64,000 nt of DNA from Amphiduros pacificus (GCA_949316495.1 OX439005.1:4063001-4127000), one strand, 5' to 3'. Shown: positions 12,436 to 27,400, counted from the stretch's first letter. Notes: generated by a model from the letters alone, not told the origin. Program-made: numbers and translations.

Positions 12436-15400
12436 GTAAGAAGCCACTCTCACTTGCTTCTTTGCCTTCTTTGTTTTCAGTCAATCTATTCCCCCTGATC
12501 CACTGCAGCTGTTGATGAGATTATAGTTAGGCCAAATCAATTGATGACCTTGTTTCTGATAACATGCTGAAGATGTTGTGTTTTTACCCTCAGCCCCTGA
12601 TGTAATCAGGCTGAGGGTATTGCAGTACTCCTGGCGTGGGTATGTATGTATGTATGTATGTCTGTATGTATGTATGTATGTATGTCTGTAGCGAACATCC
12701 TTGTCATCGCGATAACTCAAGAACAAATGATGGCAGCTTCATGAAACTTGACACACATATGCATCTGGTGAAAACCTCGGACGAGTTCGATAGACAGTGA
12801 CCTTGACCTATTTTTCAAGGTCACAGGGACAATTATGTGAAATCCCAAGAATCACAATAACTCAGGAACGAATGATGGCAGCTTTATGAGATTTGACACA
12901 CATAAGCATCTGGTGAAGCCCTCAGAATTTTTCCTATGAAACATGACCTTCACCTACTTTTCAAGGTCACAGGGACAATTATGTGAAATCATCTTGTCAT
13001 CGCGATAACTCGAGAACAAATGATGGCAGCTTCGTGAAACTTGACACATATAAGCATCTGGTGAAAACCTCGGACGAGTTCGATGTAGTGACCTTGACCT
13101 ATTTTTTCAAGGTCACAGGGACAATTATGTGAAATCCCAAGAATCACAATAACTCAAGAACGAATGATGGCAGCTTTATGAGATTTGACACACATAAGCA
13201 TCTGGTGAAGCCCTCAGAATTGTTTCTATAAAACATAACCTTCACCTACTTTTCAAGGTCACATGGACAATTATGTGAAATCATCTTGTCATCGCGATAA
13301 CTCGAGAACAAATGATGGCAGCTTCGTGAAACTTGACACATATAAGCATCTGGTGAAAACCTCGGACGAGTTCGATGTACAGTGACCTTGACCTATTTTT
13401 CAAGGTCACGGACAATTATGTGAAATCCCAAGAATCGCAATAACTCAAGAACGAATGATGGCAGCTTTATGAGATTTGACACACATAAGCATCTGGTGAA
13501 GACCTCAGACTTCTCTTGATGGAACATGACCTTCACCTACTTTTCAAGGTCACAGGGACAATTATGTGAAATCATCCTTGTCATCGTGATAACTCAAGAA
13601 CAAATGATGGCAGCTTCATGAAACTTTACACACATAAGCATCTGTTGAAAACCTCGGACTAGTTCGGTGAACGGTGACCTTGACCTATTTTTCAAGGTCA
13701 CAGGGACAATTATGTGAAATCCCAAGAATCGCAATAACTCAAGAACGAATGATGGCAGCTTTATCAGATTTGACACACAAGCATCTGGTGAAGACCTCAA
13801 GACTTCTCATGATGGAACATGACCTTCACCTACTTTTCAAGGTCACAGGTACAATTATGTGAAATCCCTATCATTGCTATAACTCGAGAACGAATGATGG
13901 CAGCTTTATGAGATTTGACACACATAAGCATCTGGTGAAGACCTCAGACTTCTCTTGATGGAATATGACCTTTACTTACTTTTCAAGGTCACAGGGACAA
14001 TCATGTCAAATCCACGTCATTGCAATAACTTAAGAACAAATAATGGCAGCTTCATGAAAATTGACACACATAAGCATCTGGGAAGACTTCAGATGAATTT
14101 GATGGACGGTGACCTTAACCTGCTTTTCAAGGTCACCAGCCCATCTCAATAATTCTAGAGTAAATGACAGTTTCATGATACTTGACACACCTAAGCTATC
14201 AAAGGAAGTAGATTTTATGGGTTTTTTTAACCCCTGCATCAATTTGCCTTGGTGCAGTGACGTTTTGTTCACAAATATTGTGTGGAGCGAATGTTGTGCA
14301 ATGAGTTACCAGGGCTGAGGGTTGATGCATCTCTGATGCCTATGTTTAAATTATTTTTTTAAAATGTTGATCAAATATATTTAAGTTTAGGTATTATACA
14401 CTTGAAATTATTACTGAGACTTTGAGTGTTTTTGCCAAGAAAGTCCAAAAAAACCTTCTACGGTTGCTGATTTAAACTAGGGCAGGTAGAAAATCAGAAA
14501 CAAAGGTTTTTTTTATGCCTCGTTTTATACAGATCCAGAATCTGGTGGCATTGATCACAGTTTTGAACTCATCAAACATGTAGAATTGATGCCAATCTTA
14601 AAATGTCGATTTAAATCAAATTTGAAACTGTTCAAATTGAAAATCATTTCATGGTTGATTAAGCATGTAATATTGGCACTGTATTAAGTACAGATCAGGT
14701 CAAACATGAGTTATTTGTGAGTCGTTTTTTGACGAGTAGATTTTTTTTTCTGATGGCTCTTTAAGAAGGCATATAGGAACTAGGGGTGTGAATAACACAC
14801 AAGGCCTGTGTAAGTAGTGTCTGTCTGTTATGCCCACATGGCATGACTACAATACCGACTATTTGTCGCGTTAAAGTTTAATGAAGTGGATTGTGCCGTG
14901 GCAGGGATTTCAGCCAGGAAGTGTGCCAAGTATCGCTCGCTTCTTGCTACTTTCCAATCACTGACATCGATCAGGGAAAAGGCGGTGAACGGAGAATGAT
15001 TATAACACCAGGGCTTTGACATTAAGGACTTTTTATAAAATCTACTAGCCCGGGACACAAAACAGTATAAACGTTAGACAATAATCACCCTCATTTGGGC
15101 TTCTAGATTTTGGTAGCCCTGAAGAGTTTTTATGAAGCCTCCTGACCATTACAGGCCATTGGTTAAAAAAAAAATCTAGAAGCCAAAATGAGAGTGATTA
15201 TTTTCTAAATTTAAATGTTTTATGTCCCTGGCTAGTGGGTCTGTGAACATCTTTTGAACCCTTTTGGGCCAGTGACCAAAAATCAATAATGTGAAGGCAT
15301 GATGCCTGTTTACATGATCATAATGTCCCACAAAATATGGCAAAGTGCTTAGTTCCCCCCCCCCCCCCATATCAACTTAGGAGACAGGACATGTGTGTTC

Positions 15401-18400
15401 ATCACCTTGATGCTGGCTTGTATATCCACGTATTGTACCTTTTCCTATATTTTCATATTGAAACTTTGTTAATGACATCTTGACACAGAAGGCAGATGTT
15501 TTCTCATTATCACGATTATCACCATTGTTCTTTGCCACCCATTCTTGTTTAGTTAATTTACAAGTCCATCAGTCAGATTAATTCTATATGCGGTATATGT
15601 ATTGTGTGTGGTGCAATATGGATGCTAACTGTCAAAGTTTGGTCGGAGCTTGGCTGGAGCCTGCATCACAGGTGTGCCCCACCCAGGGCCGTCCCCTATA
15701 GCTCCCCCACCCAGGGCCGTCCCCTATAGCTCCCCCACCCAGGGCCGTCCCCTATAGCTCCCCCACCCAGGGCCGTCCCCTAAAGCTCCCCCACCCAGGG
15801 CCGTCCCCTATAGCTCCCCCACCCAGGGCCGTCCCCTATAGCTCCCCCACCCAGGGCCGTCCCCTATAGCTCCCCCACCCAGGGCCGTCCCCTATAGCTC
15901 CCCCACCCACCCAGGGCCGTCCCCTATAGCTCCCCCACCCAGGGCCTTCCCCAATAGCTCCCCCACCCAGGGCCTTCCCCTATAGCTCCCCCACCCACCC
16001 AGGGCCGTCCCCTATAGCTCCCCCACCCAGGGCCGTCCCCTATAGCTCCCCCACCCAGGGCAGTCCCCTATAGCTCCCCCACCCAGGGCCGTCCCCTATA
16101 GCTCCCCCACCCAGGGCCGTCCCCTACAGCTCCCCCACCCAGGGCCGTCCCCTATAGCTCCCTCCCCTCCCCGTCCCCTATAGCTCCCTCCTCTCCCCGT
16201 CCCCTATAGCTCCCTCCCCTCCCCGTCCCCTATAGCTCCCCCACCCAGGGCCGTCCCCTATAGCTCCCTCCCCTCCCCGTCCCCTATAGCTCCCTCCTCT
16301 CCCCGTCCCCTATAGCTCCCTCCTCTCCTCTCACCATAGTCCTCTATTATGGCACCTGCCATGAATGTATCCCTCCCCTGTAACTCTCAAGCTGTAACCT
16401 TCCCCTGTATCCCTCTTCTGTAACCTTCTCTTGTAACCTCCTGTCACACCTCCCCTGTAACACCTTCCCTGTAACCCTCTTCTGTGGCCCCTGCCCCTGT
16501 TTGTAACCCTCCCCTGTAACCTTCTTCTGTGGCCCCTGCCCCTGTTTGTAACCCTCTTCTGTGGTCCCTGCCCCTGTTTCTACCCCTCCCCTTTAACCCT
16601 CTTCTGTGGCCCCTGCCCTGTTTGTAGTCCTCCCTCCTATGGCACCTGCCCCTGTTTCTACCCCTCCCCTGTAACCCTCTTCTGTGGCATCTGCCCCTGT
16701 TTGTAGCCCTCCCCTGTAACCCTCTTCTGTGGCACCTGCCCCTGTTTCTACCCCTCCTCTGTAACCCTCTTCTGTGGCATCTGCCCCTGTTTGTAGCCCT
16801 CCCTCGTAGCTCTTTCCTATGGCACCTGCCCCTGTTTCTACCCCTCCCCTGTAACCCTCTTCTGTGGCACCTGCCCCTGTTTCTACCCCTCCCCTGTAAC
16901 CCTCTTCTGTGGCCCCTGCCCCTGTTTGTAACCCTCCCCTGTAACCTTCTTCTGTGGCCCCTGCCCCTGTTTGTAACCCTCTTCTGTGGTCCCTGCCCCT
17001 GTTTCTACCCCTCCCCTTTAACCCTCTTCTGTGGCCCCTGCCCTGTTTGTAGCCCTCCCTCCTATGGCACCTGCCCTTGTTTCTACCCCTCCCCTGTAAC
17101 CTTCTTCTGTGGCATCTGCCCCTGTTTGTAGCCCTCCCTCGTAGCTCCTTCCTATGGCACCTGCCCCTGTTTCTACCCCTCCTCTGTAACCCTCTTCTGT
17201 GGCATCTGCCCCTGTTTGTAGCCCTCCCCTGTAACCCTCTTCTGTGGCCCCTGCCCTGTTTGTAGCCCTCCCTCCTATGGCACCTGCCTCTGTTTCTACC
17301 CCTCCCCTGTAACCCTCTTCTGTGGCATCTGCCCCTGTTTGTAGCCCTCCCTCGTAGCTCCTTCCTATGGCACCTGCCATGGTTTCTCAGTTGTGCAATC
17401 ACAAACAAACACATAAACATGTGCTGTAGCGCAGCTGAATAAAACATCCTCCCCGTCGGGGCACTTTGATCCCCATATTAGCCACGGAAACTAAATGTTT
17501 ATCTTCTCACAGCTCATATAGGTCTATCCTGTTTCTTGTGGGACAATTTGACAAGAATCAACAATACTTTTTAGATTACAACAAATTCATGCAAATAAAA
17601 TTAAACCATGTCAATATTTTGTTCTCTTAAAGAGACAAAAACAAATTCCTACACACAAATACTTGCAAATATAACAGAGATTGAGAAGTCACTTGAGATA
17701 AATATTGATAAAACAAGACTGGCCGGTTGTTGTAGTAACAGGCTCAATGTTTTCCTAGTTGTCAAGGACATTTTTCCGAAAATTCTGACAACTTGATTGG
17801 ATTGAGAAATGGTCATTGTGTTGTGCCATTCAAGAAAGCAGGGACATGGTCAAATAGAATCTCTTATGAAAGGGGGTGGTAGTATTTCATCACTTTTAAT
17901 GGAAGGTTAATCTATAATGGCACGGTCAGATTATCATCAGATCATACCTGCCAGTTGCATAATTTATTGATTTAATTAATGCAAAAACGATTTAAAAAAA
18001 AAAAAAAAAATTCTATCAAAAGACCACATGAGAATTTTCAGTTGAGATATAGTTTTGATAAAATATATTTATTACCAGCCAAAATTACATTTTGAGAAAG
18101 TAGTAATAAATTTTCAATGTTTTGTGTTCTTCCACTTTTTGAGCTGGGGATTCAGGAACAATGGTTGTCTAGTAACTCACCTTATTTGGCAACATGCTGT
18201 TTATGTTGCCATGGATACTAAAAGCTTGATAGCATGATAGTGGCGTGGGGGGGCCCATCTTGGCAAGTTCGCCAGTCAACTCTGTTTAAATTGTCCATCA
18301 GGATGTGTGGTATTTTCTGCTTTATGTTTGCAGTTTAAATATATTCCCAACCTGACGTGCTCATTAAGCAAAGAGGAAAATCTCTTTTTAAACAAAGCTA

Positions 18401-21400
18401 ACGAGAAAGGGTCATCAATCTCAAAGCAGACACTCAAATAACAATGTTTTTGTTTTGGCATTCATAAGCAGTGAACTATACACCAAAACGCTAAAATGTT
18501 TTCTGTCATACAATGATTTTTTTTTTCTATGGTACATTTATAATTGCACATACACACAGACACACACACACACACACACACACAATTGTGTCAGACATTT
18601 TCTTGGAACAGAAACATTGATAGCTTATCCAAAGTATTGTATTTCAGTTTCAAATTTGGTACAATAGACATGTATATTTTAGAAATAGGATCATCAACAT
18701 CATTTGAGTGACCCAAGATGTTGCCTGCTCCGGGCTTGTTTGGGATGAGAATAAGTCAAAATGGCCTGTCAGCTGCCATGGCAACAGGCTGAGTTTATCA
18801 TGGTTACCTTGGTAACAGGTAATCAGATACACAACTTGAGGATGTGACTTATGTACTAGTCGCTTTTGTTCTAAATTTTGATTCTATCTGCACTTTTTTT
18901 ATATGAAAGTAAAGAAAGCAATGAAGTACACAAATAATTTATACAAAACTAACCATGATCATCTGGACATAAAAGTTTGAAAAATAGTATATATGTTTCT
19001 TGTTTTTCTTGGTTAGAATTGTGTATGAAAAAGGGTGTCAGGCTCAGCTTGAATTGAACCAGAAAACAAACACCAGAGGGTTGGTCCACATACTCTGTGA
19101 TCTGGGACAATGCAGGGTTCACTGTTGTCATTTCTCTGCCAAGAAACACAGAACTCAACATTTGGTTTAGTCATTTTAAACATATTGAAGATTTTAAACT
19201 TGTGAATTTCCTTCATTTGAAAATTTGCTTTTTGTAAAATGTTAGAGCACTTCTGTAACAGGAATCAGTGGGGGGGGGGGGACACTTTATCAGTGAATAG
19301 AGAGGAAATAGAAATTAAGGTAATATATTGGACTGAAAAATAGACAAAAGACATGATAAATTCCTTCCACGTCAGTTCTGGGAGTTGTCTTTTTATTTGG
19401 GGGGAGTACACAGATTTTGTTGTTTGTTTTTTTGACGTGGATGGTCAGATTTTGACATGGGTGCGTCAGCCAGTGGTTGTTGTATGGTGCTGGTCCCAAC
19501 AAGCAGGAGGAGGTGGGTGTCAGATGTGTAAGTGTTGCCATGACAACCACTGAGCTGCCCTACCTAAATAGCAACTGCTCTAGCGGTACAGTGGCAGGGG
19601 AAATGCTATGTTCTTCCCACAGCAGACTGGGAGCATGACAGCCTGGGAGACTGGGGGACTTGGAGGTTGGAAGTTTGGGAGTCTGGGAGATTGGGAGACT
19701 TGGAGTCTGGGAGACTTGGAAACTGGGAGGTTTGGAGACTTGGAAACGGGGAGGTTGGGAGACTTGGAAACTGGGAGTTTGGGAGTCTGGGAGACTTGGA
19801 AACAGGGAGATTGGGAGTCAGGGAAACTGGGGGTCTGGGAGACTTGGAGTCTGAGAGGTTGGGTGTCTGGGAGCCTCTTAAGGACCTCTGTCTGTCCACC
19901 CCACAAAACAGAAACGCTAAATGGCCCATCAAAATCTTTGTAGCTTAGTTTTGATATTTTAAGTATGCAACGTCCCAGATGCTCAGAATATCAGATGAAA
20001 TCAGAACAAATATCTCAAAGCTTTCATATGCAGTATATATGTTGACAGTGAGATTGATGGTTCATTATGACGTAACCCAATTAAGTAAGTTGAGTGCGAC
20101 CATTGTGAGCAGTAAGAGTTCAGATAGAATGTGATCAGCAAACATAGACAGTAAACACAAAGACAGCCTCGGATAAAACAAGAGTCAGGAATCGCGTGTC
20201 ATGAAGGACGGCACCAACACAATGAACTTGGTCTGTCACAGAGGCGCAGATAAGGTTTCAAAGGAACAGGCCGCCTCGCAGACGATTGTAGCCGCCTCGC
20301 AGACAATTGTAGCCGAGCAGATCTCCTCCGTCGGTCTGTTACTGTAATGCGTGTACGCGGCAGCCGTGTTTCTGACAGCTATGAGTTTTGTATAGCATTT
20401 GTATTGAAAGCAATTAACATTGTATGGGCCTGATGCAGATTAGAGCTGCATATGGTTGGGTAATTGTCGGGAGGTGAGACCCGACTGTGATTTGGCAAGG
20501 TGCCTGGGACTCTGGCACACCAGTCAGAGGCAGACTTCTACATGGTCACGCAATATACGTGACCAAATAAGATCACACATAAGATACGTGTGATGTTATC
20601 TGGTCACGCACAGCTGCTGCGTGACATAACTTGATCACCCATACCTCGTGTATGGTGCAATATGGTAACACAATAGCCTTGCGCGACCTCATTTGTTCAT
20701 GTCAATGCGTGATCAAATAGATGTTTGGCTCTAACTGAACTATATAGGCTTGGTAGGAGGAGAATCTTTTATCATATCCAATCATGGCACTCTGGCAGCG
20801 TAAAGATTAATGTCACATTCAGGCCTCAAGAACAAAAAGCTTCTGACATGAATAATTCCCAGATTTTGAGCAGATATATATATATTAGCGTTAACCAGAA
20901 TGTTGTCAGTGTGACAGTGTGGGCTGTGAGATAGTTCCACCTGTTGTCATGGTTACCAAAGTTTCTATTCATAGTTTGAATACAGTTCTGTTTCTTTGTC
21001 TTTTTTGTATTCTTGGCACGTATCCAGCTTTCTTTGCATGATTTGGGTATAATTTGATAGTTTTATTTTTCATTCTCTAAACTCTTGAAACTTATATAAA
21101 AAAATATTAAATTTCAAGTATTCAAACTATAAATTGTGACATATAAGGCTCCATTGAAGAGAGCAAAACCAAATGAAATGTTGGAAAGTTTTAGGGCAGG
21201 GTGTTTTGCCAGAAACCATTTTTGATGTCACGAAAGAGTCCCAGGCAATGGTAGAAATATAGAAATAGAAAATAACATGTTTTAGGCAGTGGCCCTATTG
21301 ACCAGGTCCTGGGTTGTCATGATTTGTGGTCAATGGTCATGATTATAAGTCATGATTTGTGGTCATGATTTGTTGCAACAGGATCACACCCACCTGTCCC

Positions 21401-24400
21401 CACTCTGCAGGGTGCTACGCACGCACATGTTGACCTGCCCCACTCTGCAGGGTGCTACGCAGGCACATGTTGACCTGCCCCACTCTGCAGGGTGCTACGC
21501 AGGCACATGTTGACCTGCCCCACTCTGCAGGGTGCTACGCAGGCACATGTTGACCTGCCCCACTCTGCACGGTGCTACGCAGGCACATGTTGACCTGTCC
21601 CCACTCTGCAGGATGCTACGCAGGCACATGTTGACCTGCACCAGGAAACAATCAGGATGATTGCAGAAGATTTATGATTTAATTTTATTTTTACAGTTTT
21701 GTTTATACCTCCTTCAGGTATACAAGAAAATATTTCATGTCAAGCCTCTGAAGAGTTTTTCGAAATAAATGCACCAGGCACCAATTTTTGTCCAATTTTG
21801 CAAGTCGCAGTTGCCCTAATCACACCAATAGTCTGTCAAAAAAAAAACGAAACAAAAAAAATCACGGACTGATTCTTGATAAAGCTATGAGCATGATAAC
21901 AGGTGTATATATATATTATTAATGTTATATTAATGTGGTTTCAGAGTATTGGTAAAGGCTCTCTGTGGTGCATAGATCCGGACTACCGGCCTAACCTACT
22001 ACAGGCGCTGAGGAAGACACCGTACCACCCGTATCACCAGCTTCAGATGCTTGCCACCCCACAGACCATTAACAGCTCCTACACCATACTTCCAGGGTAC
22101 GTACCCCTCACGTTATACCCCCCACACACACATACGTGTACCTCATATATATATATATGGTTTTAATTTTTTATTTTTATTTTTTTTTCTTTATATATAT
22201 ATTTGGTATATCATACAAAGTTAAGCTATTCCATAATATGTCATTCAGGAGGAAAAACATCATCATTATCAGTTGGAGCAAACTTTTATTGGGTCACGCC
22301 TCAATGTGACCAAATATGGTCACGCAGGGTCATTGCATGATCTAATTGTTTCACACACAAGGTGTGAGTGATTGTACAGTGTTACGCCATGTGTGTGACC
22401 AGCTGATGCCATGTGATTGCTGTGCGTGATCATATTTTGTCATGGTTATGCGTGATCAAATAGATGTTTGGCTCCAACTGAACATATAAGAAGATATACA
22501 AGATTGAGGTTGTGTGCAAACTTATGATGTTCAATGTTAAGCCTGAAAGGGATTCTGGGAACTGAGTCGGTTTGGTTGCCATGGTGATCAAAGATGCCTA
22601 TATGAAGTGGGAGGTCGGCGGGATGAAGCGAAACAAAGATAAGTCAAGAATAGGCCTCTGGGAATGGTAAGAAACAGTAGCGGGATCGAAGACGGGATCG
22701 AAGACGAGTGGCGCATTAAACTTGAATGTGTCAAGTATGAAGCACTCCATCAGACGTTGTTAGTCCAGGAGCCAAGTGCCCATTATCAAATCAAACAGGC
22801 GACCTGGTAGATATGAACGACCTGGTAGATAGATGCAACTGTCGCATGCAGTGCTGCAGCACAGATATTGTCCGAAACCAGAGGATTGATGCAAAGTGTA
22901 TGTACTTAGTACGCTGAGGTTTATATCACATGTTTGCAAGCATGTTACAAATACCATACTAACTTGACCAGCTTTTGGTCAAATGAATCGTTATCCAGTT
23001 AAAAAAACAGGTTATCCAGAAATATGTGTATATTCAAATATATATGTATATGTATACATTTTGGTGGATTTTATGGAATTTATGGAAATGCACAGCAAAT
23101 ATGAAATCAAATTACAATACAAATATATTGTAAAATGTCATAAACGATATTGATTTGCATCAGAAATCACATAAAGGCAGAACGTCCAATTCCAAATTGG
23201 CCACTTATCGTAAAGTGGATTTGAGCTTAATCCAAGGTTCATATGAAAGGTCCTCATGCAGTGAACAATAGAAGCCAAGTCATCAGTGGAAATAGGGCCG
23301 CATGCAACCTGTGTACCACGGCGGAAAATACAGATTATAGTCCCACATTCACGCCATTTCAAGATCGGACACAATGGAAAGTACATTTGCGTTTGGCTGT
23401 GGGTTTCTTGGCGCTGCTTGGAGGGTGGTAAATCCGTGCACTTTGTTGGGCGGTGGGTGTCCACTGATGCGTGTAAATCGCCGAGTCTCGGGACAGATGG
23501 CCGGCTGCATAATCTGGCCTCTTGTCCCAGCTTAATGGCCAGATCTTTGTCATAATCATACGAGAACAGGTACAACTCACTGGTTGAGCAACAATATCAG
23601 GGATTATCATCTGATTTGATTTGTTGAGAGAATGCTGTGTTTTCTTGAAATTTATATTTATTCTGTGTGAATCTGTTATTAGGATTATTCTGTGAGATTT
23701 AATATATACATTGCATATATCAATCTTCTTGGCCAAAAAATCATTTTGAATTCTTTTTAAAAGAATATATAAGTGTGTACTTATCTTAATTCTCTTCTTG
23801 TGATTCATGAACTTAAATCTCGCTCATGATATTATGATTATATATATATTGATACATGTGAATAGCACTCACATTTTCTCAAAGTGATAAGAGGTATATT
23901 TTAAAAGAATATATAGCATTTCATTCTTTAACTGTAATTTTTTTTTTTTTTTTTTTTAAAGTTTGAAGTTTGAAAATGAATCGTTATTAAATGTTATGAA
24001 AAAAAGGTATGCTGTGTTTTGGCAGTGAGTTAGTAGGTCAGGGTGTGTAGATTACAGTGGAGAGCTGGGAACACCTGCCCGTCGCATTGTCATTTATCAA
24101 CATTCACATGGCCTGGAGCACTTGATGTGAAGCTTTGTCATAATAAAGTTATCACACTTGGCACATATAAAGCTTACAGCCTCCAAATATACCTACCTGA
24201 TATAGTCACACAAAATGGTCTCGGAAAATTAGGATTTGAATCGGTTTTCTTCTATTCGATATATGAATAGTATCAATTAAATTTTTTTGGGTAATTTGTA
24301 GTACAGTTTCAGTTTGTGTTTTTTAACCTGGATGACAAAGAGTTAAAGGCTAATGGGAATGGTTAAAGATTATGGCAAAACTATGAATATATATATATAT

Positions 24401-27400
24401 ATGTCAAATGGCACATTGAATTATATATGCACCTAGATATAAGTTAGAAAGACAATAAAATCTTAATAAGAAAAAAAAAAGAGTTAAAGGCTAAAGTATC
24501 CGAGCAGAGGGCTAAAGTAAACAAATTGAGGGTTAAAATAAGTAAGTTCAGGGTTAAAATAAGCTGGTATGTTTCATTATTATGTGGTGATAAATTTAAT
24601 TAATATTGAGTCATAAGCATTGAGTGGTCCTAGAGAGTAATATATGTATATATATATATACTGGGCAGGATAAATCCTTGACATGATAATGGGATAGATT
24701 AGCAAAGATAATCTCTTAATCCCTCTATCATGATGGTAATCTGGTAGCAGGTATGATAGGATAACATATGGGACTGTATCCAGTGTGGATAAATATGGTG
24801 GGAGGCCAACACGGGCTCATCATTTGCCATATATATATACATATACACATACACACATATATATACAGTTATGTGCATATTGCCAACGTGATCGCCGTGT
24901 CGATGACCTGATTCTCTGACATAATGGACCAGCATCCTGATCTCTCATAAACATTGATTTGAGATTGTTTCATACGGGTCGTATTTGCATTGAAGGTTGA
25001 GACGGGAGAGCTCGTCATGTCAGATGCTTGCATAATATGAGCCGTCCGTCCCTCTGCTACTGCGGTCCCAGCATTGTCCGCTCGTGTGTGCTGATGTGCA
25101 TTGGTCGTGAATGGTTAGTGTTTTATAAGGGCACATACGGGCTGCCAAACTAGACGACACCGTATAAATAAAGTCTACTTGATGGCGAACACTGTCCGTT
25201 CGTCAGTCCGTCCGCACTCTGTGTAGGTAGATGCACACATCGCGTTGTTTGTCCCATCCCAGAAGGCAGGATTTCTATTTTTGGGGGATCGGAGCACAGA
25301 GATGTAATTCAGTGTCTAACAAAACCATATAAAGTATAAGATTGATGGTGCTTTTGTGAGAGGCGTTCTACCCATGTCGTGTCTGTGTCGGCGATATCAG
25401 AGATCTTGCCATAATTTATCATGCACTGATACATATTTTGAATAACTTTTATTGGGCTTATAGGTCTCTCATTCCATTTTGAGCCTTGTAGCAATATCTT
25501 GTTTTGCTATCCCATAATTGGTATGTTATTTATATCTTGGATTGTAATTACTCAGGTAATAGGTAATTACTAAGTTAATAGGTTAATTGGACATATCCTC
25601 CACTTAGGTTGTATGCGTCTGTTGGATAATATTTAAGTTAGAGTTGAGCCTGTTAACTCAAGTGTCAATGTTGTGAGCTTGATAGATCTTGTTGCTATCC
25701 GTTGACATGTTGTCATAGTAACCAGCTGAGAGTGTGTGTAGGTTGCCAGGTGCTGCCACCACCCAGATGACCTGGTTACCATGGAGCTGGCCAATCAAAG
25801 CGTGTTGTGCTGGTTGCCAAGGAGCCAGCCTATCAGAGCTTCATGCACCCGTTGGCCTGGCTACTGTTGTCATAGAGCATGCTGGGATACCTCATATGGT
25901 TGCTAGGGACAACACTGAACAACATGGCTGACACACAACCTAATCTAACTGTTTCCAAGCATGACATGCAAAATAGGAATGAACGTTAACTTTATCACAA
26001 AACATGCAATATGTGTTCATTATCATCATGTTATCCAAAGATCTAATTGGTACACATGAATTAGCCAGTAAATTATGGCACGAGTTGACCTTTCAGTCTA
26101 TAGTATTTTGCGAGGTCCCTACAGTATGGGAATAAATAGAAACTGAAGCTCAGTATACAATATAATATGAAAACTTTTTAAAGATGTCAGACATGTCATG
26201 TGATTTTAATGAAATGATATCATAATTTCACCAAATGTAGCATCATAAATGCTTTGATGGTTACAGAATGTTGGGAATCTGGCATAAGAATGCTGTACTG
26301 TTGTGCAGTAAAGCAGCTACTGGTTAGAAGCCTGAACACTGCGGAAAACTCTTGACTGTCTCGTAGAGAATAACTAACAGGCCTTCATTCCAATGTCAAT
26401 TCCTGCGTTGTTGGCCCTTCTTGCTGCTCAAAATACACCAGACCCTAATAACAGCAAGTTTCCATGGTAACGCCTATGCTCAGATGAGGAGGATTGGGGC
26501 AAGTCCTGCAACATCCAGGGGCTCTTTGGGGATGAATATAATATGCAACCATATTGCTTAAACAAAATTTGTGCTTGCTAAGAGCAGCTGAGCTGTCAAA
26601 GGAGGCTATGAAATATTTCAGCAGTTTGTTCATTTCTGTCCCAAATTTTATAACGATTCTGAATCATTTAGGATATTATTCTGGGATAAATCTTGGCATC
26701 ACAAATTGGCCAATCCATAAATCATTTTACTGGGTTGGAATCTATTTTTATATATAAGAGTGAGTTTTGACGAGATGGGCCAGAAATTGCGATTGATAAT
26801 TCACTTTGAATTGATATTTGGAGGGCAGTGTTGTAAGAAGCCATAAACTGCACACAAGGTAAAGAAGCCCAGGGAAGCCATGGCAAGAAGCCTGATTGAT
26901 CTGGCCAGGGCAGACTGGCCGAGATGTGTACGCGACAAAGAGAAGCAGAATGAAGTGGCTGAGAGAGGCGCATTGAGGGAGATAGGCATTCCTTTACATG
27001 CACGGACACCTGATTGGTGAGGCTAAACTCAATCCTCAGGGACAAAAAAATAATGCACACTGTTCCTGATTGGTGAGGCTAAACTCAATCCTCAGGGACA
27101 AAAAACACAATCCTCAAAAAAAAAAAAAAAAAATGCTGTACACTGTTCAAGCCTTTTCATGACCATGAAATGATTTTTTCTTGTTAAGTTGTGCATAACC
27201 TGAGTGTGATATAAGGGAATGGGTTTGTTGTAGATAGAGTTAAGTTATGTCAAGAACACGGAAAAAACGTTGGTGTGCATGGTATATAAGTTGGTAATCA
27301 ATACGGGTGATGTTCAGCAGGAGAGAGAGAGTGTCGATGTCTCAGACTTCACACAAACCATTGTGTGGCTTTCTCCACTCAAGAGGACTGGCAACAGCTA

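Noticed and set aside
12436-12498. Read-through extension of FOXN3 exon 1 into the intron
   Set aside because: A strong donor lies at 12435/12436 and the forkhead continues exactly in phase at 21945; the 21 extra codons are intronic.
16593-17447. 284-codon minus-strand Gly/Arg-rich frame
   Set aside because: A by-product of the 45-bp tandem repeat; no features of a gene outside the array.
23138-23808. Overlapping 145- and 149-codon minus-strand frames
   Set aside because: They occupy different frames over the same unique DNA with no recognisable domain; neither is supported.
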